Origin: Bdellovibrionales bacterium
GTDB taxonomy: Bacteria; Bdellovibrionota; UBA1018; CAIPTA01
Length of the DNA: 7,783 nucleotides
NCBI GenBank assembly: GCA_021730855.1
Contig: JAKFYM010000312.1
Location: 1 to 7,783 of the forward strand
Reading direction: 5' to 3'
Below are positions 1 through 6,326 of the stretch, piece by piece. A model generated the notes under the pieces. That model did no database searches. It saw only the letters and a program-made list of their open reading frames with translations, and had not been told where the DNA came from. Made by a program: the position numbers and the translations under genes. Numbering within the stretch: position 1 is the first letter of the stretch; each line of letters opens with the position of its first letter.

Positions 1-915
1 GACAGCCGTATGGCGAATGCCTAGGCCGGTTAGGTATTCGTTATGAGAAAAAAGATAGGTGGGGCTGTTCTTTTGGTAGGCGGCCCCCACGTCCACCAAG
101 CGCTTGGCCAAGCGAAGAGCAAGCCACTTGCCTCCTTCTTTTTCCTTGGCTCCATTCTTGAGCATCCGGCTACCCGTTTGAAAATTTGGCGAAGGGGCTT
201 TCCCCCAGAAAGCATAGAACCAAGCAAAGAGCGCCGAATTTTGCAAAGCCACTTTCTGCAAATCATTCGCCCTGCCCTGATAGAAGAAATCAAAATCTTT
301 CGCACGTGCCGCCTGTGCGAAAGCCAGGTCACCCTCGTCTTTCTTGCCGGATTGGCGCAGCATCTGGGCCAAATAATAAGAATAGACGCCATTCTCGGGA
401 TCTTCCTGAATCAATGCCTGCAGCGTCTCGATCCCTCGCACGGTTCCATTATAGTTAAAACTTAGCTGCGCCCCCAGCGGATGAAAAAGATTTCCATCCA
501 CCAAGGCGTTAAAAAAGCGAATTTCCTTGGCCGTGCTCTCCTGCACCTTTCCATATAAGGGAGAATCCGCTCGGGCATAGAGCGCCCGCAGCAGAGCATT
601 CTCGCTCTCGGCCTCATCTAGGAATACTTCCATGCCCGACGCCCAAACCACGGCCGGAGACTCTGTCGATTCCCGCCGAAGCTGCTCGACCACCGCACAA
701 GGATCGTCTTTGCGAAAGGCTTCCGCCAATTGGTCCTGAAAGCGCTCCTTGCTCCAAGGCTCTTTTCTTTCCGAACCTTCCACCAGAGGGGCCGACGAAA
801 CTAAGGTCAGCTGGTCCACGGGAAGCGAGCGGGTTTTGCGCCGATCTGCCTTCCAAAAAAATGCGGCGCCGCACACGAGGGTCACCAAAAGCAGATATCG
901 GAAAATCGACTGCAT
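1..915 (-). CDS. Membrane-anchored or exported protein with TPR-like segment, partial (C-terminus beyond the window)
   Basis: An uninterrupted reading frame of 305 codons runs leftward from ATG at 915 and leaves the window at base 1, so the C-terminus is missing. Residues 4-21 (IFRYLLLVTLVCGAAFFW) form one hydrophobic segment followed by a basic stretch (KADRRKTR). This suggests an N-terminal anchor or uncleaved signal; C15 has valine before it, so it is a poor lipobox. Residues about 160-215 look like paired TPR-type helices, with YSYYLAQMLRQSGKKDEG followed by AFAQAARAKDFDFFYQG, and the rest is Ala/Leu/Glu-rich helix. I do not recognise the family; a TPR scaffold is an inference. An in-frame ATG at 942 would add MRRSLTLPP. 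Neither start has a convincing ribosome binding site. The gene diverges from the nucleotidyltransferase gene. The coding frame is secure and the function unknown. Confidence 0.8.
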   Translation of the reverse strand, partial: MQSIFRYLLLVTLVCGAAFFWKADRRKTRSLPVDQLTLVSSAPLVEGSERKEPWSKERFQDQLAEAFRKDDPCAVVEQLRRESTESPAVVWASGMEVFLDEAESENALLRALYARADSPLYGKVQESTAKEIRFFNALVDGNLFHPLGAQLSFNYNGTVRGIETLQALIQEDPENGVYSYYLAQMLRQSGKKDEGDLAFAQAARAKDFDFFYQGRANDLQKVALQNSALFAWFYAFWGKAPSPNFQTGSRMLKNGAKEKEGGKWLALRLAKRLVDVGAAYQKNSPTYLFSHNEYLTGLGIRHTAV

Positions 916-967
916 AGGTGGCAGTGTAAGAGAGCGGCGCATCCTAAGGCAAGAAAAACAGCCCGGG

Positions 968-996
968 ATTATTTGACTCACCCACTCCGCTGTCCG
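968..996 (-). promoter_or_regulatory. Candidate sigma70-type promoter for the leftward gene
   Basis: Read on the minus strand, CGGACA (991-996) is followed after 17 bp by AATAAT (968-973). These match the -35 and -10 consensus at 4/6 and 5/6. Transcription would begin near 961, giving a short leader to either candidate start (942 or 915). It is assigned by eye only, and the host's sigma preferences are unknown. Confidence 0.35.
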
Positions 997-1016
997 ATCT
1001 GTCATACTCTTTCGCT

Positions 1017-1022
1017 AGGAGG
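1017..1022 (+). promoter_or_regulatory. Ribosome binding site (AGGAGG) fixing the nucleotidyltransferase start
   Basis: A perfect AGGAGG ends 4 nt before ATG 1027. It supports this start over the in-frame TTG at 973, which has no such site. Confidence 0.75.
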
Positions 1023-1026
1023 CTCT

Positions 1027-1809
1027 ATGTTGCCCAGCGCGCATAAAAAATTTCTCGACCATGCTCTCACGCGATTGAAAGCAGACGACCGCATCTTGGG
1101 CGTGGCCGCCGCAGGATCGTGGCCAAAGCTCGACAACTATTCCGATCTCGACCTCGTCATTGCCTGCGACCCAGCAAGTTACGAGGAAATTCTCGACGAC
1201 CGCATGCGCATTGCCGGTGAGCTAGGTAAACATATGGTGAGCTTCACGGGCGAACATGTGGGAGAGGATCGCCTTTTGATTTGCCTGTACGAAGATCCCC
1301 TCCTCCACGTGGATTTGAAATTCATCTCCATCACCGAATTTTCCGAGCGCTGGGTAGAGCCGGAAATTCTTTGGGAGAAAAAGGGATTGCTCACGGCTGC
1401 CTTAGCCAACACCAAACCCACGCCTCCCGCAGTGGACCTACAGTGGACAGAAGATCGCTTCTGGGTCTGGATGCACTATGGGGCCATGCGCTTGGGCCGA
1501 GGAGAAATCTTCGAGGCCATTGACCTCCTCAGCTTCCTGCGCAGCCAAGTGCTTGGCCCGCTCGCTCTTACAAAAAAACACCAAGTCCCGATGGGAGTGC
1601 GACGCCTGGAACAGCATTGCCCTGAGGAGATAGAGGCTCTACGCGCCACGGTTCCGCAATACTCCGTGCCTTCTTGCCTGGAAGCACTTCGTGCGTCGGC
1701 AAAAGTCTATGTGGATCTACGCGAGACCATGGCTTCCGATAACCTGAAGCGCCATCGCCGCGTGGAAATGGCGGCGATGCAGGCGCTTCATCAAGCTTGC
1801 GGAGACTAG
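1027..1809 (+). CDS. Nucleotidyltransferase domain protein (polymerase-beta superfamily, aminoglycoside adenylyltransferase-like)
   Basis: A 260-residue protein with the nucleotidyltransferase signature. G30-S31-W32 is followed by S39-D40-L41-D42-L43-V44, giving the GS...DxD metal site, and D96 in LLHVDLKF is the likely third carboxylate. Family members transfer a nucleotide, usually AMP, to a small molecule, protein or RNA. The C-terminal half (about 135-260) is predicted helical and resembles the helical domain of ANT(6)- or LinB-type enzymes, but the substrate cannot be read from the sequence. No signal peptide is present, so it is cytoplasmic. The start at 1027 is chosen because AGGAGG (1017-1022) lies 4 nt upstream; the longer frame from TTG at 973 would translate through this site. 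It is a single gene, divergent from its left neighbour and overlapping the convergent endonuclease gene by 4 bp. It could be a resistance enzyme, but that is not shown; family confidence is good and specificity unknown. Confidence 0.85.
   Translation: MLPSAHKKFLDHALTRLKADDRILGVAAAGSWPKLDNYSDLDLVIACDPASYEEILDDRMRIAGELGKHMVSFTGEHVGEDRLLICLYEDPLLHVDLKFISITEFSERWVEPEILWEKKGLLTAALANTKPTPPAVDLQWTEDRFWVWMHYGAMRLGRGEIFEAIDLLSFLRSQVLGPLALTKKHQVPMGVRRLEQHCPEEIEALRATVPQYSVPSCLEALRASAKVYVDLRETMASDNLKRHRRVEMAAMQALHQACGD
1806..1809. other. Convergent gene ends sharing one CTAG (4-bp overlap of two stop codons)
   Basis: The palindrome CTAG at 1806-1809 provides TAG (1807-1809) for the rightward nucleotidyltransferase gene and TAG (1808-1806) for the leftward endonuclease gene. 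No space remains for an intergenic terminator, so each transcript must end inside, or be antisense to, the other gene. Confidence 0.95.
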
Positions 1810-2639
1810 AAATCCTGGATGAGTCTTGCCACTTCCGGATAGTCCACAAACGGATTCCGGCTGAACTGCAACGCAAAGATTTCCTCATTGCGGCGGCGCT
1901 CTTCCTCGTCCACAGGATCTCCCTCGTTCCAGGCGCGCAGGGCCGCCTCCTCCTCCGCTTGGATCGGTAGTTCATATTTAATGGAGAAGTAGAAAAGCGC
2001 CCGCGCCACATTCCCGCGATGCTGCGTAGGAGGTTCAAATACCGTGCCTCCCTCTCCTTCGCCTAAGCGGGAAAGCGGGCAAGCCAGCTCGTGCCGAATG
2101 GTCTCTACTTCCCCAAACTCCCAGCTCGAGCGCGCGCTATTCATCTCCGAGCTGGTGGGAAACAAATGGTGCAAGTCAGACTTTTGTTCGTCGGCCCGGA
2201 ATCGCTTGCTGAAACGACTCTGGGGCCAGGTATGCTCCACATTCACCACGCGATCGTCGGGTAGTTGCCCAGGACCAGGACGCGATTTAGAAAAATCTTC
2301 GCCGGAAAACACCCTCTGGCAATAAACCTCGCGCACCCCGTAGGAACCGTCTCCAAGTTTCACGAGGTAAAATTTTGTCAGTAGAAAAACACGCGCCGCT
2401 TTATAGGAAAGGGGCGCGTGGCGATAGCAGTTGCCCGTGCAGTCCTGCCGGATCTCGTCCATTCCCTTGGTGCGCAAATGGTAGGACTGCAGCACCTCTT
2501 GGATTTCCTCTTTCAGCCCGTGGTCGCTTCTTTCCAGCAAGGTGTAAAAAAGCTCGCCATAATACGGAATTCTTTCCTTGGTTCCGGCGCCCTGAGCGAT
2601 GCCGGATATGAACAAGGCTATACACAGAAATTTTTTCAT
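1806..2639 (-). CDS. Secreted endonuclease I (EndA/Vvn/NucM family, non-specific DNase/RNase)
   Basis: A 277-residue exported nuclease of the endonuclease I family, which cuts DNA (often RNA too) without sequence specificity in the periplasm or outside the cell. Residues 1 to about 18 (MKKFLCIALFISGIAQG) are a Sec signal peptide. The beta-beta-alpha-metal core is visible: NVEHTWPQS at 133-141 supplies the metal ligand E135 and the general base H136, and KSDLHHLFPTSSEMNSARS at 153-171 supplies N167, equivalent to E79, H80 and N127 of Vvn. Family blocks HRGNVARALFYFSIKY (207-222), DPVDEEERRRNEEI (241-254) and RNPFVDYPE (261-269) follow in the usual order. Cysteines C67, C71, C107 and C187 could form disulfides. 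ATG 2639 is preferred to the upstream GTG at 2660 because a G-rich site (minus strand of 2646-2651) lies just before it and the signal peptide then starts cleanly. The gene appears intact; roles in DNA scavenging or defence are inference. Confidence 0.95.
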   Translation of the reverse strand: MKKFLCIALFISGIAQGAGTKERIPYYGELFYTLLERSDHGLKEEIQEVLQSYHLRTKGMDEIRQDCTGNCYRHAPLSYKAARVFLLTKFYLVKLGDGSYGVREVYCQRVFSGEDFSKSRPGPGQLPDDRVVNVEHTWPQSRFSKRFRADEQKSDLHHLFPTSSEMNSARSSWEFGEVETIRHELACPLSRLGEGEGGTVFEPPTQHRGNVARALFYFSIKYELPIQAEEEAALRAWNEGDPVDEEERRRNEEIFALQFSRNPFVDYPEVARLIQDF

Positions 2640-2786
2640 GATTTTCCCCCCTAGGAACACCTATCGTTCCATGGACCGGAGAAAAGGAAAGTGAGAATTT
2701 GATGGTGACGCTTTTTTCCTCGTCGATAAAACATTCGGCCCGGCGCGTTGGGAGGGAATTTCTCCGCCGCAAGGGGAGATGTCTTT

Positions 2787-2803
2787 TTGATAACGGTTAT
2801 CAA
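2787..2803. promoter_or_regulatory. Fur-type box (perfect 17-bp palindrome)
   Basis: TTGATAACGGTTATCAA is an 8-1-8 perfect inverted repeat. Its inner 15 bp (TGATAAC-N-GTTATCA) fit the Fur 7-1-7 model TGATAAT-N-ATTATCA at all positions except the central pair. They fit the published Zur and PerR variants less well. The site lies 77 bp upstream of the heme receptor start and 4 bp before a TTGACA, so a bound repressor would block the promoter. Iron (Fe2+-Fur) repression of the downstream operon is the expected outcome. Confidence 0.85.
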
Positions 2804-2807
2804 CTCG

Positions 2808-2836
2808 TTGACAAATCACTCGAGTCCGGGGAGATT
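2808..2836 (+). promoter_or_regulatory. Candidate promoter of the heme uptake operon
   Basis: TTGACA (2808-2813) is a perfect -35 hexamer. At 17-bp spacing lies GAGATT (2831-2836), a poor 3/6 match to the -10 consensus. The position immediately downstream of the Fur box supports it, but the -10 assignment is weak and the true start could lie elsewhere in the region. Confidence 0.35.
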
Positions 2837-2879
2837 GGGGTCTCTTCTAAACTCTAGGGGCCAAAAAGAAAGACGCATT

Positions 2880-4826
2880 GTGAAACTTTTATTTCTCCTC
2901 TCCATCGCTTCTATTGCTCTAGCCGTAGCTGCGGCCGCGGATGACGCGATCTCCCTCGATCCGATCTATGTGGAATCGGAAATCGAAAAATCCGGAACCC
3001 CTTTGGTGTCGGCCCCAGGAAATTTTTCCGTTCGCGACCAAGAAGAGGTGCGCAAGCAAGTGCCAAATAATTTGGAGTCGGCTCTTGGGAACGAGCCCAA
3101 TCTTGTCTTTCTTGGCGGGCCTCGCGCGCAGACTAAGCTTCCCCAGATTCGCGGCCTCAATAGTGACCGGATTTTGATCCTAGAGGAGGGTGTGCGTCAG
3201 AATTTTCAGACCACGCACTCTGGCCGTACCTTCTCCGATTTTTCTTTGATCGAAAATGCGGAGGTGGTCAAAGGCCCTTGGTCGTCCCTCTATGGCAGCG
3301 GAGCCCTGGGCGGAGTGGTGAGCTTCCGCCGATCCACGGCCTTGGATTTCATTCGGCGCACCGGCCGCGAAAAGGGGGGCGAAGCGGCCCTCGAAGGCGC
3401 CACCAATGCCGAGGAATTTGGCCAACGCCTCACCCTCTATGGCCGTACGGGAAATTTCTCCCCTCTCATTTCCTACCATCGCCTGCGAGCGAGTGATCTC
3501 ACGCTAGGAAATGGCGCGGGCCTTCCCTATTCAGGCATCCGCTCCGACGATCTGTATTCTTCCTTAGGCTACGCCTTTAGCGAAAAACATTCGATTACCG
3601 TGAAACTCAATTCCTTTCAGGACCGCACCACCCTGCCGCTCAATCCTAATACGGAAGAGAGCCGGGCCAATTTCCTGGCAGACTTCCACATGAAGAAACA
3701 AGATGTGGTGGGGGACTATCGACTGGAAGGGGAAAAATTCGACCTGCACGCCAAGTCTTTCTACAGACGCACTTTGGTGCGAAAATCACGGCTCACCGAC
3801 CATCGCCTGGATTTACATGAAGTAGAGACCTACGGGATCGACGCCTGGAATAATTTTACCGTCTATACGAAGGACAATTTCCGCTCCGTGCTCACGCTCG
3901 GCGCCGAAGCCTTCGAGGACCAAAACGTGGGTCGCCGCAACTCCACTCCCCTCACCTCTTTCCCCGACGGGTCGACCCGGCAATTTGGGCTGTATTTGCA
4001 ACCAGATTTTCTCTTCTGGGGGAAACTCAAAATCACTCCAGTAGTACGCCATGATAATTATCGATCTAAAGACAAAAACCTTGGCGTGACCATAAACAAA
4101 GGAAACAAAACCTCCTTCAAGGCCAACGCAAGCTATGAGTACATTCCCAAGAATTTATTTTACGTGAGCTGGGGCGAGGCCTTCAGTGCCCCGCGCCTCC
4201 AAGATCTGTACAATACCGACATGCATTTTCCCGGAAACTTTTTTGTGCCCAACCCTGGATTGCGGCCCGAACGCGCCAACACCAAAGAGATTGGCTTCAA
4301 AAATCATTTCCTGCTCACCGGCGACCATGCGCTAGCGGGGAACGGAACCTATTTTGAAACAAGGGCCGAGGATTTCGTCCAGCGTCAGGTGTTCGCCACC
4401 ACCACCCAGTTCGCGAACCTGGAAAGCGTACGGCTGCGAGGCTATGAGCTCTCTGCCTCCTACCAAAATCCCTACCTGGGCGTGAGCGCGGCCTATAGCC
4501 AGGTGCGTAGCCAGGATCGTCTCACTCGCGAACCTCTCGAAGACACTTCTCCGGACCAATGGACAGGAAAGGTCGAAGTCTATCCAGTGGAAGAGCTAAC
4601 TATTGGTGTGGCCACGCGTTTTTCCGAAGCCCAGACAGTAGTTCCCACCGGGGGCACTCCTACGGATTCCTTCGTCACCGAAGACATTTATGGAAGCTGG
4701 GTAAACAAATCCGTGGGAGCTCACCTCCGGGTGAACAATGCGTGGAACAAAACCTATCGACAACACGGAGCGGCTATTTTTGAGCGCGGCAGAGATATTC
4801 GTGCTTCGCTTTCGTTTTTGTTTTAA
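2880..4826 (+). CDS. TonB-dependent heme/hemoglobin outer-membrane receptor (ShuA/HmuR/HemR-like)
   Basis: A 648-residue outer-membrane receptor that would import heme using TonB-ExbBD energy. A signal peptide (VKLLFLLSIASIALAVAAA, cut near residues 19-20) precedes a TonB-box-like stretch (about 24-33, SLDPIYVES). A plug domain (about 40-155) contains LPQIRGL and GPWSSLYGSGALGGVVSFR. A beta barrel follows and ends in SLSFLF with C-terminal Phe. Two heme-receptor hallmarks are present: H113 in RQNFQTTHSGRTF aligns with the plug histidine of ShuA (RQGTDTGH...), and H449 lies between FSAP (435-438, the FRAP box) and NPGL (458-461, the NPNL box). Length fits the 600-700 family norm. The start is GTG 2880, because no in-frame ATG lies between the Fur box and the signal peptide and longer starts would begin before the Fur box; its ribosome binding site is weak. 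It is the first gene of the operon, with a 23-bp gap to the next. The substrate could also be hemoprotein-bound heme. Confidence 0.92.
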   Translation: MKLLFLLSIASIALAVAAAADDAISLDPIYVESEIEKSGTPLVSAPGNFSVRDQEEVRKQVPNNLESALGNEPNLVFLGGPRAQTKLPQIRGLNSDRILILEEGVRQNFQTTHSGRTFSDFSLIENAEVVKGPWSSLYGSGALGGVVSFRRSTALDFIRRTGREKGGEAALEGATNAEEFGQRLTLYGRTGNFSPLISYHRLRASDLTLGNGAGLPYSGIRSDDLYSSLGYAFSEKHSITVKLNSFQDRTTLPLNPNTEESRANFLADFHMKKQDVVGDYRLEGEKFDLHAKSFYRRTLVRKSRLTDHRLDLHEVETYGIDAWNNFTVYTKDNFRSVLTLGAEAFEDQNVGRRNSTPLTSFPDGSTRQFGLYLQPDFLFWGKLKITPVVRHDNYRSKDKNLGVTINKGNKTSFKANASYEYIPKNLFYVSWGEAFSAPRLQDLYNTDMHFPGNFFVPNPGLRPERANTKEIGFKNHFLLTGDHALAGNGTYFETRAEDFVQRQVFATTTQFANLESVRLRGYELSASYQNPYLGVSAAYSQVRSQDRLTREPLEDTSPDQWTGKVEVYPVEELTIGVATRFSEAQTVVPTGGTPTDSFVTEDIYGSWVNKSVGAHLRVNNAWNKTYRQHGAAIFERGRDIRASLSFLF

Positions 4827-4849
4827 TCAATAAGAAATAAGGGGGACAA

Positions 4850-5833
4850 ATGAAGAGGATAATTCAGTTCACGTTAGCATTCGTTTTTTTCTGTTCTTGT
4901 GCGCACCAGTCGCCATCCACGCCGGAATCCAAGGTCTCCCAATATGATTTGGGGAAAAAGGCCGTCGAAAGCCTGACCGGTTGTTATTTCGTAGACTACA
5001 ATTATACCGAAACAGATCCACTCAAACCAAACTACAAAAAAGACAACCGCGTCTACGACGTGAATCGCAGCAAGGCAGTGAAGGAGTGGATCTACGCGGA
5101 GCAAATCTCCACCAATCGCATACGCCTGCAGCACGTGCTTTTTGCCACCGACCTCGAGGGCAAATTGCTTCCCGACTCTGAGCTCAAGCACCAGGCGGAA
5201 GACTGGGAATACGACGCTCCTTTTTTATACGAGTTCACCGCTCCCACAAAGTGGACAGTAAAGAACCTCAAGAGCGAGGATCCGCTCTGGACCCGTCGGA
5301 TCACCAATCTGGACGATGGCCTTCGTTACCAGTGCGCGGGCAAGTGGCGGCAGGACACAGTGTATCCCGAGTGGAGCTGTGATGCTTATGCTCCAATTCC
5401 CGGACGGGAAAGCCGCGATATGGGCCGCAAGGACTACAACACCCTCCAACGCACCACCCGCGTGATCGTCTATGGCGATAGCTGGCTTGAGCGCCAAGAC
5501 AATGTAAAAACCGTGCACGAGGAAAAGGGACGCCAACCCCTCGCCAAGGAAATTGGCAAGGATTGGTATGTGCGTATCCCCGAAAGCGAATGCGCCATGG
5601 CCAAGGAATTTGTCAAACCACGCAAAGCCTTCTGGAGCCTCTTGCGCGAAACCTGGGACTCCGTGCTCAACGGACAAACGGCTTTCCAAGAGAAGGTGGC
5701 TCAGCCGCCTCGCTTCGCGCGCATGTTTGACCTCGAAGAAAAATTCCGCACTCAGGACATTTCTAATCCTAAGGTTCGGGCCGATGCCCAACAGGCCATG
5801 CGGCAGATCATCAACGACTATCGCGTAAACTAA
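4850..5833 (+). CDS. DUF6607-like outer-membrane lipoprotein, probable heme-uptake accessory protein
   Basis: A 327-residue probable lipoprotein. MKRIIQFTLAFVFFCSC is a type II-like signal with C17 as lipid attachment (unusual F-C-S before it); Ala at +2 predicts outer-membrane sorting. From memory it resembles the DUF6607 family: LTGCYFVDYNY (42-52), LQHVLF (93-98), KHQAEDWEYDAPFLYEF (113-129), PLWTRRITNLDDGLRYQCAGKW (145-166), DAYAPIPGRE (178-187), RKDYNTLQR (193-201) and SECAMAKEF (247-255). The family has no established function. Mature cysteines C45, C162, C177 and C248 and histidines H95 and H114 could form disulfides or ligate heme or metal. The start is supported by a G-rich site (GGGGGA, about 4840-4845) upstream of ATG. 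It lies 23 bp after the heme receptor gene and 10 bp before the next gene, so co-transcription and a role in heme uptake or handling are likely but inferred. Confidence 0.78.
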   Translation: MKRIIQFTLAFVFFCSCAHQSPSTPESKVSQYDLGKKAVESLTGCYFVDYNYTETDPLKPNYKKDNRVYDVNRSKAVKEWIYAEQISTNRIRLQHVLFATDLEGKLLPDSELKHQAEDWEYDAPFLYEFTAPTKWTVKNLKSEDPLWTRRITNLDDGLRYQCAGKWRQDTVYPEWSCDAYAPIPGRESRDMGRKDYNTLQRTTRVIVYGDSWLERQDNVKTVHEEKGRQPLAKEIGKDWYVRIPESECAMAKEFVKPRKAFWSLLRETWDSVLNGQTAFQEKVAQPPRFARMFDLEEKFRTQDISNPKVRADAQQAMRQIINDYRVN

Positions 5834-5843
5834 AGAGGCTTAG

Positions 5844-6275
5844 ATGAAAATTCTTCTCGCACTATTTTTTGTGTCCATGGGCCAAGCCCATGAAAGTGGC
5901 CACGGCGTCACGATCACGGGCAAAGGACCCAATGGCGGTAAGCTAACCGCGCTTGTTTCCGCAGCCGAGGCCGATTTGGGTGACAAAGCCCAGACCCAGG
6001 CCGTGCTGGAGTGGTCGCGGAACAAAGACACCCTGGTGCTGCACTTTTGGGACAAAGAACAAAAAAAACTAGAGCTTCCCGCGGGCCAAGACATGAAATG
6101 GATTCTCTTAGGCAAAAACCTGCCGAAAGCGGAAGTGATTGTCGACAAAACCACCTCTGGCGAAATTTCCCGGAAATTCAGCCCGGATCTCCTCGCCAAA
6201 GTGGAAAAGGTGGAAGTGATTCTCCCCACGGCACAGTCCGGAAAGTTGGTCGCGGCTTTTTCCTTACCCAAATAA
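5844..6275 (+). CDS. Small exported protein of unknown function, third gene of the heme operon
   Basis: A 143-residue protein with a short Sec signal peptide (MKILLALFFVSMGQA). Cleavage after A15 would make the mature protein begin H16-E-S-G-H20-G. A GPNGGKL motif (28-34) follows, like that seen in small periplasmic proteins associated with metal handling. The rest alternates short beta-strand-like stretches (TQAVLEW, DTLVLHFWD, MKWILLG, KAEVIV, KVEVILP, KLVAAFSL), suggesting a small all-beta fold. There is no cysteine. AGAGG (5834-5838) lies 5 nt before ATG, supporting the start, and the gene begins 10 bp after the lipoprotein stop. No named family is recognised with confidence. An N-terminal histidine and second nearby histidine would allow copper or heme binding as in CopC-like proteins, but this is speculation. 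Expression with the heme receptor, and hence iron control, is inferred from spacing. Confidence 0.8.
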   Translation: MKILLALFFVSMGQAHESGHGVTITGKGPNGGKLTALVSAAEADLGDKAQTQAVLEWSRNKDTLVLHFWDKEQKKLELPAGQDMKWILLGKNLPKAEVIVDKTTSGEISRKFSPDLLAKVEKVEVILPTAQSGKLVAAFSLPK

Positions 6276-6326
6276 GGAAGAGCGTCCGAGGTTACGGTTA
6301 AAAAACGGCAAGCGCCCATGGAAAGC

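Larger units (their letters stand above)
2640..2879. promoter_or_regulatory. Divergent control region between the endonuclease and the heme receptor genes
   Basis: 240 bp without a supported gene. It carries the G-rich ribosome binding site of the endonuclease gene at its left end, then about 130 bp in which I see no confident promoter for the leftward gene. The Fur-type palindrome and a TTGACA element for the rightward operon occupy 2787-2836. A weak purine-rich stretch (about 2863-2873, AAAAAGAAAGA) precedes the receptor start. No hairpin with a T-run is seen. Confidence 0.7.

Noticed and set aside
43..465. Rightward 140-codon open frame
   Set aside because: It lies antisense to the leftward TPR-like protein frame, which is open across the whole of 1-915 and has a sensible N-terminus. 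The rightward product is low-complexity and has no ribosome binding site.
973..1008. Rightward promoter from TTGACT (973-978) and CATACT (1003-1008)
   Set aside because: The gap is 24 bp, too long for a sigma70 promoter. At 17 bp the -10 would be GATCTG, a poor match.
973..1026. N-terminal extension of the nucleotidyltransferase from TTG 973, including a CPIC sequence
   Set aside because: The extension would read through the AGGAGG that serves ATG 1027, and the TTG has no ribosome binding site. CPIC alone is not a metal-binding domain.
1568..2038. Leftward 156-codon open frame across the convergent junction
   Set aside because: It overlaps two well-supported genes in the wrong frame, and its Arg-rich composition is typical of a shadow frame.
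2748..2879. Upstream extension of the heme receptor from TTG 2748
   Set aside because: Translation would begin before the Fur box and promoter and place 44 non-signal residues ahead of a good signal peptide.
5225..5791. Leftward 188-codon open frame
   Set aside because: It is antisense to the lipoprotein gene, with no ribosome binding site or recognisable domain; the rightward frame has a signal peptide and family-like motifs.
6273..6320. Possible fusion or stop-codon read-through joining the small exported protein to the GH31 enzyme, which share one frame across TAA 6273-6275
   Set aside because: The GH31 gene has its own ribosome binding site and start at 6357, and an exported protein fused to an apparently cytoplasmic enzyme makes little sense. 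The shared frame is a one-in-three chance.
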